Both the position numbers and the translations under genes were made by a program. From Nelumbo lutea (lineage: Eukaryota > Streptophyta > Magnoliopsida > Proteales > Nelumbonaceae), in the NCBI GenBank assembly GCA_022828595.1, contig JAKGHH010000002.1, positions 83,296,076 to 83,360,075 on the forward strand: DNA of 64,000 nucleotides, given 5' to 3'. Shown here piece by piece: positions 52,284 to 62,713 of the stretch (within the stretch, counting starts at the first letter, position 1; each line of letters opens with the position of its first letter). The notes under the pieces were generated by a model. That model did no database searches, had not been told where the DNA came from, and was given only the letters and a program-made list of their open reading frames with translations.

Positions 52284-54808
52284 TCTATATATATACATAA
52301 GTAGAGCTTGCCATATCAGCAGTCCTCTCTTTGCTTTGTAACCTAAACCAAGCTATTCTAGAGGGGTGAAAAATTCCCTCTAGAAGCCCATAGAGTTGCC
52401 ACATGGCATGGCAATCTCCTTCGATTTATTAGAGCCCCACCTGTTTTACACTCCTTATTTATAGTGATTTCTAAATTATCTCCAACTCCCCTTTTTCTCT
52501 CATCTACTTTCCCATAAAAAAGCATTACTATCTTCTACGGAAGAGAGCAAAGCCGACTTTGCTTACTCCCGTGTCATCCACCGCTACTTCTACTCTTCAT
52601 GGTGCTACTATTCTTCTCCGCCTCCTTTTTGACTAGGATTGGTTCTTAAACCACTCTCCTACTGGTCATCCCCTTGTCACGCAAGATCGTGTGTGCTTTT
52701 GAAAGGAACTTCTGATTACTGATTGATTTTGATCTAGGGGAAGATTGTTTATTTATTTTATTGAGTTTAAAATCATTTATCTGGTCTGGGTTTTGCGAAT
52801 CTTCTATACATATTTTACGTATTGTCAAAGGATCTCAATTTTCTAAATCACACCAATCACATTGGGTGGAGAGAGTAAGCCAGTCAAGCATCTGAAAGTT
52901 TTATCATTGGTTATGTTTTGTTTTGGTTTTAAAAGAAAGAGAAAAGAAATAAATGAAGCTTATATATGCTAACATGAAAGCTATGAAACATGCTTATGTT
53001 GCAGATCCCAAAAGTGAAACCAACTAATCATTATTGATGTAGGTTTTTTCTCACATCCAAGACCAAGAGTGATGATATATTTTATGCAACACAGAAGAGG
53101 GGGTTGCCCAATGCGTACAAATTGTTCAAAGGTCCTTGATTGAACTACCACCGACCATGCACGTCCAAAATGGTCGATTTTGCTAGAACTATTGTTGCTG
53201 GTGTAGCTCCGCTGATGAAAGACTTTTCTGTCGTCCAAAATGATCAGTGAATACCATTTGACTTGAATAATCTCTGCCATGCGTCAAATACTGAAATAGG
53301 GGAGCTTGTTCCACTCCAATGAAAATCCAAAATTGATGAAAAATATGCGGGCGAAGAAGATAAGACATTCAGGTTGGGTCATGCATATCCTCAATTATTA
53401 AATTATTTTTATATCATTCCATTACAGTAATTGTTAATTATTTTTAGATTGCTTTTTATATTGTTTTTTGGGAAATAAATTAACTAATAAATTTTGTAAC
53501 TTTACAATAACTAATATTCTTCTTAACATTAAATGTGAATTATTTATAATATCAAAAACTATTTCACATAATTATCAAAAGATACTGAAATTTATCAATT
53601 ATTTTTGAAAATTATAGTTAAGAATTACCAATGCTTATTCAGAATTAATTATTCAATAACTAATAAGAATAAAAATAATATCCAATATAAATAAAGTTAT
53701 TAGTTATCAAAAATAGTTACAGTTAATAATATAGATTAACTAAAATTGTTAATTAGCAAAAGTTAACTATATTGAAATTACCAAATGTCAAAAATTATTC
53801 CACATAATTATTACAAATATTGGAATTTATCAATAATTGTTCAAAATTATAATTAATAATTACCAATGATTTTTCAGAATTAATTGTTCAATAATTACCA
53901 AAAATAACAATAATTATCAAAAAAATAATTATTCTATATAAATATAGTTATTAATTATAAAAAATAATTATAGTTAATAATATAGATTATCTAAGGTTAT
54001 TAAATTTACCAAAAATTAAACGGTAATTATCAAAAAACTGAAATTATGAAATGTCAAAAAATATTCCTCATAATTATTAAAATGTATCGAAATTAATCAA
54101 TAATTATTGAAAACTATAATTACTAATTACCAATGATCATTCAGAATTAATTATTCAATAACCACCAAAAATAACAATAATTATTCAATATAAATATAGT
54201 TATTATCAAAAATTAATAATACACATTATCTAAAATTATTAAATTTACCAAAAGCTAACGAAAATTATCAAAAAAAGTATTGAAACTACTAAATGTCAAA
54301 ATTTATTCCACATAATTACTAAAAAATATTAAATTAGTCAATAATTATTGAACATTACAGTTAATAATTACTAATGATTATTCAAAATTAACTATTCAAT
54401 AGTTATCAAAAATAACAATAGTAACCAAAAAATTTTCAATAATTAATCAATACTTACAAAAATCCAACTTTAGAAAATTAATTTTTAGGATATTTACTAA
54501 ATTTGAATAAATAATTCAAATACTTTTCAAAAATTAAATGAACTTATTTTTCAGAAAGTTCAAAAATATATTCATGTTTTATTGGAATTATTTGTATTAA
54601 ATTTTAAATTATCAAATTAGAATAAATTGTTAAATTATTAAATTATTCATTTCATTAAATATATTTATTTATTATTATTTTTTCAATTATTTGCTCTCAA
54701 ATAAGTTCCACTATTCCAAATTATATTTATATTATTAAATTTTAATTTCTTTGAAGAAATTATCACTTTCCCATGATAATTCTTGTGCATTGCGTGGGTC
54801 CCTGCTAC
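52284..54808 (+). mobile_element. Non-autonomous Helitron-like element
   Basis: It starts TCTATATATATACATAAGTA after an A, matching the usual TC start and A^T insertion, and continues with GTAGAGCTTGCCATATCAGC. It ends TTGTGCATTGCGTGGGTCCCTGCTAC at 54808, a decayed version of the hairpin-CTAG terminus, followed by T. No Rep/helicase motif. 52500-53390 is moderately GC-rich and may hold captured host sequence; I recognise no gene in it. 53400-54770 is very AT-rich and repetitive. Length is about 2.5 kb. Confidence 0.65.
53555..54440. repeat. AT-rich tandem array, about 245-bp units, four copies
   Basis: The block 'TATTCCACATAATTATTAAAA' with its variants begins units at about 53559, 53789, 54058 and 54300. 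Each is followed by ATCAATAATTATT.AAA, TTACCAATGATTATTCAGAATTAA and TTCAATAA..ACCAAAAATAAC. Spacing is 230, 269 and 242 bp. It forms the core of the Helitron-like element. Confidence 0.75.
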
Positions 54809-55210
54809 TATATAGTAAAGTAGAACATGCCACGTCAGATGGCCTCTCCTTCCTCCATTTCCCCAATGGAGCAATTATAGAGGGGGTTCAAAATTGCCTT
54901 TAGAAGCCCATGGAGTTGCCACCTCAGCATGGTTTATCTCCTTTTTTCCTCTCATTTTTATTAGGAAAGTAGGTATCCCCTATTTTCTCATAAATTATCT
55001 CTAATTATCTCTAATACTTATTTATCTCCTAAATTATATCTAATTCCTATTTTTCCTCTCCCCCACTTTTCATCTATATCTATTTAAAGAACTATCCCAT
55101 AGTTTCTCATAAATTATCTCTAACTATCTCTAATTCCTATTTATCTCCTAAATTATATCTAATTCCTATTTATCCTCTCCCCCACTTTTCATCTATATCT
55201 ATCTAAAGAA
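54809..55210 (+). mobile_element. 5' part of a second tandem Helitron-like element
   Basis: TATATAGTAAAGTAGAACATGCCACGTCAG begins directly at the end of the previous element. It matches 52290-52480 in order: GTAGA.C.TGCCA, CTCTCC, AGAGGGG, TTTAGAAGCCCATGGAGTTGCCAC. A tandem duplication of 119 bp follows (54984-55102 and 55103-55208: TTTCTCATAAATTATCTCTAA... to CATCTATATCTAT). No 3' hairpin-CTAG end is seen before 56400. Confidence 0.6.
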
Positions 55211-56395
55211 AGTTGCAAATAAAAAATTTATCAATTATTTAAATATTATAATGAAATTATGTAATAACAATATAAATTATAACTTTATGGATTATTCAAT
55301 TTAATATCTAGATAATATTTTAAAAAATTTAAGTAAATAATTATTTAAAGTTTATTCAAATAATAAAAATTAAAATTCGAATATAAAATATTATTTAAAT
55401 ATTTCAATAACTGAATACTTTAAATAAAAAATATTAAAAATATCTAAATAAATGTATAACAAAATATTTAAAATTATGTAACACCATTAAAAGAAATAAA
55501 ATTTAAATCGTAAAAATTGAAATATTTTAGATATTATTAAAATATTAAAATAATGAAATATTTAACATAACTAAATTTTAAATAGTTAAAATAACGAAAT
55601 TATGTAATAAACTTAAAAACTTTCTTAAGAGTAGAAAAATAATTACAATAGATTTCATAATGTTTTAATTTATAACAATTTTGTATTTTACAAAATTAAT
55701 AACGAAATTCTGTAATAATAGTACAAATTATAGTTTTACAGATTATTAAATTTATAAGTAATTAATAATTTAAAAATTAAATAATGTTATTATTATATAA
55801 TTTATTAATATTTCAAAAACTACTTTTTCAATACTTTAAATATCAAAAAAGTAATAACTAAATCATATTTTATATATTATTTCAAAAACAATAGATTAAA
55901 TAGTGACACGATGTTATAACTTTTAAAAATGATCAAAAACACGAAATAATTATAATAGATTTATATTTTAAGAAAATATAAATGTAACTAATTTAAAAAG
56001 TTACTAAGTAATATTATAAATAACTAATTTAAAAAGTTACTAAGTAATATATTAAATAACTAATTTTTAAATGTTTTGAATATAAAAAATTTAATATTAA
56101 ATCTTATTTTAAACATTATTTAAAAACAAAAAAAAAGATTAAATAATGAAATTATGTAATAACTTTAAAAATTTATCAAAGACACAAAGTTAATTATATA
56201 GATTTAATAATATTTGATAATAAGAATATAAAATATAAGTAATTGAAAAAATTTAAATATTATTGAAATAGTGAAAGTAGATTAAATAACTTAAAGTTAT
56301 TGAAGCTTTATTAGTTATTTATTGTATTTTCATTATAAATTTTCAATAGTTATTGGAGATTAAACTGTTGTTATTTGTTAGAGATTTGACTATCA
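55211..56395. other. Extremely AT-rich non-coding sequence
   Basis: No gene. A short duplication, AACTAATTTAAAAAGTTACTAAGTAATAT, occurs at about 55986 and 56025. Probably the core of the preceding Helitron-like element. Confidence 0.5.
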
Positions 56396-56731
56396 ATTTA
56401 GCTGAAATTAGGAGTGTTCACTAAGCATTTAAGTTCCGTTAGATTGTTTGGCCAACCAAATTGATCTGATTGAATTAGGGAGTTGATCGCATGAAACTAA
56501 CCAACCATTAGTGAAAACCGACCAAATCGATTTATATCAATTCATGTTTTAAAAATCAATCCAAAGATCGACCCACTTTTGCATCTGGGTGATATTTTCC
56601 TAGTCAATGATTTTTTACCAAAAGGCAGTTTTCAATACAACTAGGCCTAGAATTAATAAGGTCAAGTGGCAATTCAAATGGTTCGATATCGATCGGGTCA
56701 ATGGCAGATTCAACAAGAATGGGAGAATGCT

Positions 56732-57030
56732 ATTCCACCGAGAATAAAAATGGGATTTTAATTTCACCCAACCAACCCCTATTCCCCCGAACCAAATGTG
56801 CTCTAATTGATTTATTTATTAATATTTAAAAAATACCGACAAGAGATGCTTCAATGCCAACACAACAACTCCTAATCAATACATTAAATTTCATTCTGTG
56901 AAAAGAATCGAGTGAGGCAGGGCTTAGAAAGTCTACGTACGTACATGCACTTGGTAGGACAGCAGCATTACCAGCAGGGCGTTTTCATTTGCATGGACTA
57001 ATCTACTTTGGAATGTTCTGGGGCCAAAAT
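56732..57030. repeat. Duplicated segment, copy 1
   Basis: Begins GGGAGAATGCTATTCCACC and runs to TTTGGAATGTTCTGGGGCCA. Copy 2 is split: its beginning is at 58126-58174 (GGGAAATGTCATTCCACC...TTTCACCC) and its remainder at 59082-59315 (AACCAAATGCATGTGCTC...TTCGGAATGTTCTGGGAGCA). Shared text includes GATTTATTTATTAATATTTAA, GCCAACACAACAACTCC and TTTTCATTTGCATGGACTAATC. Confidence 0.85.
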
Positions 57031-57196
57031 TCGCCTGTTTACCTTATTCTAACAAACTTATTACTTCGATCATTTTTCATACATTAACACAGACAGACAG
57101 CAAAAGATGTTAGGGCTGTCAATCTGTCAATGGGTCTTGGTCTAAGTTACGTAATTGGATCAGTACGGGTTCTTGTTGTTCTGACTATATAATTAA

Positions 57197-57708
57197 GGGT
57201 TAATAGCTGAAATCTCCTTGAAGTTTGGTAATTATAATCATTTTGCAAGGTTCTATAACACAGTTGTAAGGTATACTCTTTTTGTTAGAATCCTTAACAA
57301 GAGACATGAAAATGTTTATGCAATTACAATTGAGGTTGGTTTTTACAGAAAAGAACAATACATGCTTTATGAACAAAAAAAAAAAAAAAAAGAATTTAAA
57401 GCTGTATCTTTACTTTTGATCAATTGATATGAAGGAAAAATTTGAAAAATAAATCAATTTCAGAAAAGAGATTAAAAATATTTAGGATAACAATTCATGT
57501 GAAGAGAAATTTGAAAATAAACATTTTGGTCAAGAGTAGCTATATGGGTATTTTAGACATTTTCGTGCCTCTTTTTAGATGATTCTAACAAAGGAGATCT
57601 ACTTGTAACTATGTCAGAAAGTTGAGTGGAGGTGACTGCAATTACCAAACTCCAGGGGAGGTTTCAGCAATAACCAGAAACTTCAGGAGAAGTTTTAGCA
57701 TTTTACCC
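57197..57708. mobile_element. Mutator-type MITE (second family)
   Basis: A 512-bp element with ends GGGTTAATAGCTGAAATCTC and (inverted) GGGTAAAATGCTAAAACTTC. Related inner motifs 'GAAGTTTGGTAATT' and 'AGTTTGGTAATTGCAGT' lie in inverted orientation near each end. A perfect 9-bp duplication TATAATTAA flanks it (57188-57196 and 57709-57717). An A17 run is at about 57376-57392. No transposase frame. It differs in end sequence from the MITE at 12761. Confidence 0.9.
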
Positions 57709-57719
57709 TATAATTAATA

Positions 57720-58125
57720 ATATACAAAGGTCTTTTGGTTTTCTTGTAATTTTTGTTATTTATGCCTTAATGTATAAATTAAATTTCATAGACAGTATAA
57801 ATAGTTAAAAACACTTGTTTTATCAACATATAAAAAATTTACTATTTTAAGATTATCCAAATAAAATTTCAAATTGTTATTAACATATATAAATTAATTA
57901 TACATCTTAAATATAATTTGGCATAATAGAACCACACCTGGTCCCAAAGAGACCCGACCTATTAACAGTTCTAGATGTTTTATTTTGGGTTTGTTTAGTT
58001 TTAGTCGGAATTGGAATTGGAATGGCCTGTTGTGTTTAATTCAAATAGGAATTAAAGTAGAAATTAAAATCAACATGACTGGAAATCCATTCTTAAGAGT
58101 GGGGGAGGGAATGATCATTCCTTTG
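57720..58125. other. Spacer and left arm of a GGAATTGG-type repeat
   Basis: AT-rich to about 57980, then TTTGTTTAGTTTTAGTCGG and GGAATTGGAATTGGAATGG. These look like the left end of a foldback whose right end is the duplicated ATTTCACCC...CCAAATG block. No gene. Confidence 0.4.
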
Positions 58126-58175
58126 AATGGGAAATGTCATTCCACCAGGAATAGAAATAGGATTTCAATTTCACC

Positions 58176-59069
58176 CAATATATTAGATAATCTCAGAAAA
58201 TGCTTTAACTGGATCTGGAAACTTTCCTGCCCACCTAGATAGATATCAATTATTTCTGTGGCGAGTTATTCAAAATGTCATTCCTGTTAAAATTCAGATC
58301 TTTAATATCCAAGACCAATCTTGTGTTTTTTGTCAAAATCATTCTGAGACTATTTATCATCTCTTTTTAGAGTGTACTTTTACTCGATCTATTTTATTTG
58401 CATCTCCCTGGAATATCAATTTCTCTCATTTTTCAACTTGGCAGGAATGCATCCTTCATCTTCAGTCTTTTCCCAGAAATAAACACTTTTTTGAAATCAC
58501 TAAGTTGGTTTGATATACCCCTTTACTATATTTGGTTTGCTCGTAATGAAATATCTTTCAAAGATATAGTTGTATCAAATCTTTGGATTTTATGAAAAAT
58601 CAATACCATTTTCAACAGTCTTTCTATTAATTAACAATGATTCTCAAGCTTTAACTCCACTCTCAAGCAATCATTTGACAATATCTGTGCAACCACTTAT
58701 AGATGAAATTATTTTCACAGATGCAGGGAAAATATCCACTCATGAATTTTGCTTTGGAACCATTCTTTTGCTTTTTTCAGATTCACAACTAGTGATACAA
58801 GCGCTTCAAGAAAAAGGATCTATTCAATGGCCTCTTTTGCATCTGTTAAGTCAAGCAATCAGCCTCCTTCAAACGTTTCAATCTGCCAAATTTAGTTTTA
58901 TTAATAGAAGATTTAATGGTACTGCTCATCAAATTGCTTGTAAACTTAAAATTATCACTAAAGAGTTGTTTTTGTTAGACACTTATCCTCCTGATGTATA
59001 TAACGTCTCAAACTTTGTATCTTTCTGGTTCCCTTAATGCATTTTCTCTTTATCTTTCAAAAAAAAAAA
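58176..59069 (+). pseudogene. L1-type LINE 3' fragment (zf-RVT and RNase H)
   Basis: Begins in the region 'WIWKLSCPP' / 'LFLWRVIQN', followed by the zinc-binding motif C-x2-C...H-x3-C ('CVFCQNHSETIYHLFLEC', about 58320-58380) typical of the C-terminus of LINE RT. After several stops an RNase H remnant follows: 'FTDAG' (about 58715), 'FSDSQLVIQALQ' (about 58775) and 'NGTAHQIACK' near the end. The central Glu-containing helix is missing, so RNase H would be inactive even without the stops. It ends at TAA (59035-59037), a short 3' UTR and A11 (59059-59069). No target duplication was found. It splits the second copy of the duplicated segment. Confidence 0.85.
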
Positions 59070-59081
59070 TAACAATTGAAA

Positions 59082-59315
59082 TTGGAAAACCAAATGCATG
59101 TGCTCTTATTGATTTATTTATTAATATTTAATAACTACCGACAAAAGATGTTTTGTGCCAACACAACAACTCCGAAGCAACACATTAAATTGCAGTTTGT
59201 GAGAAGAACCGAGTGAGACCTAGAAAGCCTATGTACACCTGGTAGAACAGCAGCACTACAGGGCCTTTTCATTTGCATGGACTAATCTACTTCGGAATGT
59301 TCTGGGAGCAAAATT
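59082..59315. repeat. Duplicated segment, copy 2 (right part)
   Basis: Direct repeat of 56795-57030 with about 10-15% differences and small indels; its left part is at 58126-58174 on the other side of the LINE fragment. Confidence 0.85.
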
Positions 59316-60080
59316 CCTCCTATTCTTCAGTTTTTCTTCAGCTTGATATGGCCGTTCGAAATAAAGCTAGTGGGTTGGCATGGTCCTTCACTATAAATGC
59401 CGGCAGTTGGGAATGTGATGGGCTAAGATTTTTTATTATTTTTATTCTGTCATGAGCTAAGCCTGAGACGAAGTGGTAATTCGAACCTGAATGGCTGTAT
59501 CTATCACAACCGTGTGAACCCAAAATTTGTGATGACCCCAGCCGCACAGCGAGTGGTTGAGCTTTTGTACCTGTAGATATATCTTTGATCTGTTTCTGAT
59601 ATTTGAAGAATATCATTAATTAACTAGTCAGAATCGTCGCTTCATTTAAGCTTTTTCTGGAGACTTTGGTGGTCCAGACATGATGGAAGCCGATTTTTCT
59701 TTACATCAGTACTGTTCATGGGGATCATGACTGTAGGTAAGGTCATGGCTATTTTAATATCGAGATGGCAACCTTTGCCATGTTAGGTAGAGTTGTTATA
59801 TAAGAGAGCGACGTAAAGGATTCATAGTTGTTGGTCACAGCATAACGAAATTTTCTTTCATCAGTGCTGAAAGAAAGACTATAATTTTGTAAATCAAAAA
59901 TGGCAATTGGTAGGAGAAAATTTATTTTCCTTTTCTTTAATTTACGTCACCTTCATATGTATTTTACAAATTCATCCTCTAATATTGCAAGTTTGCAACT
60001 AAAACTAACTCCTTACAGCTGACTGGGCAATGATGTTAAAAAACTAGTCAATTTTGTCTTGGTATTCCTAAATTATAAGA
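59316..60080. other. Spacer, no gene recognised
   Basis: Non-repetitive-looking sequence with only short open frames. Confidence 0.4.
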
Positions 60081-60440
60081 CTGCGTTTGAAATTGGTGTA
60101 AATCATGAATGATGTAAAAGTTTACATCGGTTTGGTTTTGTTGGCGTTTGAGAGGAGTGTAAATAAAGATTAATGTAAAACTCCACTCTAGATTAGATTT
60201 GTTGGCATTTGGATAGAATGGTGTTTTACATCATGAATCGATGTAAAACCTCATCGAGCATAAAGTTTTATATTGGTTATCGATGTAAATATTACATCAG
60301 TTTTATCGATATAAAACTTTACACTTTTTTATCATGGTTTTCAAAATGTAACGAATACATATTATACGGTTCAGTGTAAAACATCATCAATGTACTTTTA
60401 CATTGAAGATATTTTACACCATATCCAAACGAAACCTAAA
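60081..60440. mobile_element. Foldback (MITE-like) with TGTAAA motifs
   Basis: Ends are inverted: GACTGCGTTTGAAATTGGTGTAAA on the left, and TTAGGTTTCGTTTGGATATGGTGTAAA (inverted) on the right. Between them ATGTAAAACTT/AAGTTTTACAT motifs occur many times in both orientations (60110, 60230, 60300, 60395). The target duplication is unclear. Confidence 0.55.
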
Positions 60441-60752
60441 GAAACAACAAGTGTTTAAAAGAGTAGTTTTAGCTAAGAGTCTTGGACCCAGAGTCTTATC
60501 AATGTGACCTATCTACCATGTTACACAGAGTTGAGTGAAAACTTTGTTAAAAGTGGGATATGTAATCCATTAGAAATGATAGAATTCGCATCCTCTGCAT
60601 TCGTGGTGTGGAAAATTTTCTACACCCACAAATAGGAAATTTCCACGTCAATTATAATTTTTAAAATCCTACTTAATGAAAGTTCATAGTTAATAATGGA
60701 ACTTGGACTAAAAAAAATTGTTTTGGCTTATTCCACACATTGGACTCTATTC
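60441..60752. other. Spacer
   Basis: No gene; short TTTCTACACCCAC/GGAAATTTCC blocks only. Confidence 0.4.
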
Positions 60753-62699
60753 TGTTAGACAGTTGTATGCCCTTAGCTCCAATCAGAATAATGTACATTA
60801 TGAATTTATTGTAAATGAATAAAGTATATATTTGATTCATGTTCCTATGTTGTGTTTCTGTGTAATGCCCTTAGACTGAACAATTATGAGACTCGTGTTA
60901 GTTTAGAAAGTTCATAGCCGTTGGATAAGTCTGGGGAGATTTATCCTGCCAAGGTTGACACTGGTGTGCTGCCAAATGTTGAGGTGGCCTGTCTCAGCCG
61001 CCAGGGTGAGACCCAAGGCACATGCAGTGTAGGATTAATTGAATCTTTGAACCGGACCAGATTTCTAGTATTGCCTTGGACCTTGGAGATTGATGGGCAA
61101 AACTGGAAAGTTACACCTGACCCGTAGACTCGATTATGATACTGCACTAGGTATCGGATTGGGCTATCTTTGATATGCCAATCAGTGAGATCCTTAGCGG
61201 GGGTCAAAACCTGGGAATGTTGGGACAATCTGAGAATTCATTTGAGTGGGTAATCATAGTGACAGGATCAGCCCCTTTGTCGGACAAAGGTAATGATCGA
61301 GGATGCACTCTCTCTGATGGAAACCAAGGCAGCTGGTAGCCAATTTCAATCGTTGAGATTTGTTTTGCAAAATATATTTTATATGAGATATAAAAGTATA
61401 TATATTATGGTTTTCAAACATTTGCAAATGGTTTTAATTCCCAGGATCCATGTGAGCAGAGAGTGCAACACTGTTCCTTGTAGCCGAGGGAAAGGTCCTC
61501 TCTTATCGGGCAGTGTTTGATCATTATGGGCTGAGAGGTCAAGTGTAAGACCATTTAGGGTAATACCTGATGGACTAATCTTGCATTTGCCCACAGTCCC
61601 TGGGTGTTATAAGGTGGCTTGGCCTAGGGACCACTTAGGGTAAGTGTTGGGCCCATAGAGCCCATGTGATGAATTTGAGGGGGTGCACTGTCCATAACAA
61701 TGTATTCGGCCAGGCCTTGTAACAAAGGTTGGGCTGAACCCATGTGGCTGATGTGTAGATCAATGTTTAGGTCTCACGCCATACAAGGTAGCCCAACTGG
61801 GCAGTAGTTTGGAAGGCTAAGTGAGCACATAACCTTATAGGGCCTAAATCCCATTTCAAACTGGGCTGATTTGATCAGTTAAATGAGGGGTGAATTCTAA
61901 GATCAGATTAGCAGATAGGATTGGGTCTTAACCCTATCCACTCAGAGAGTTCAGATCTGAATGTGATTCAGATATGGAAACCTCCTAATAGGATTAGGAG
62001 GGGGCTGATCTAATATGCAGATAAGATAAGGGTTTACCCTTATCACTTAAAGGGAATTCTGATCCAAATATGATTTGGATCAGCAACTCCTAATGGGATT
62101 AGGAGCTGATCCCTTTAAGCTTATAAAAGGAGGAGGGGGCGGCAGACTTTAGAAGACATTCATATTCACATCTTCTTCAGAGCTGAAATCACAGAAGAGA
62201 AAATTCAGCATCACTGCGCTAAATCTCTCTTGCCGCCTCCTTTTTGCCACCGCCATATCTGCCAGTTCGATCTCCTCTTGTTAGTAGAAGTGATCAAGAT
62301 TGGACCTTGATATCAGTTCTTTGTGAAAAGGCTGATTGGAAGAAGTGCTTACGAGCCGTCCAACTGATGCTTACGAAGGATCTGGTTCTTCTAAAGAACG
62401 CTACTGATTCTGTTCCATCCTACACTACGCCATCTTCAGTGGGAGCAGTTTTTGGTTCCTTCCTTGGGTGTGAACACCTCCATTGGGAGATACTATTTCT
62501 CCGTATTAGGTATATCCCTTTCCTACTGCTTTTGTTCAGATCTGGTTCGGTTCTTGGTTCAAGATTGATCCTTGAAAAATATGATTTTTCTAAAATAGGG
62601 AATACGATTCTCAGTAGGATGGAGATAATTTTTTTTTAAATTCGCCCATTCTATTCCGCAAGATTCGGGCGTCCATACGATGGATATCTCATCCCTTCA
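60753..62699 (+). repeat. 5' LTR of copia element 3 (1.95 kb)
   Basis: From TGTTAGACAGTTGTATGCCC to CTCATCCCTTCA, ending in CA one base before the PBS. The first 250 bp align with the LTR at 20335, but this LTR is three times longer. A TATA box TATAAAAG lies at 62122-62129; a CT/GA-mixed leader follows. The 131-codon open frame at 62244-62639 lies in R/U5 and has no domain. The element continues beyond the right edge. Confidence 0.8.
62122..62129 (+). promoter_or_regulatory. TATA box of the copia element 3 LTR
   Basis: TATAAAAG within GCTTATAAAAGGAGGAGG, placed about 575 bp before the LTR end as expected for a U3/R boundary in a long LTR. Confidence 0.72.
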
Positions 62700-62700
62700 G

Positions 62701-62713
62701 TGGTATCAGAGCC
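62701..62713 (+). promoter_or_regulatory. Primer-binding site, initiator tRNA-Met type
   Basis: TGGTATCAGAGCC, an exact match to the copia iMet PBS consensus, one base after the LTR. Confidence 0.92.

Noticed and set aside
62244..62639. 131-codon plus-strand frame
   Set aside because: It lies inside the R/U5 part of the copia LTR at 60753-62699, has no domain, and its composition matches surrounding non-coding LTR sequence.
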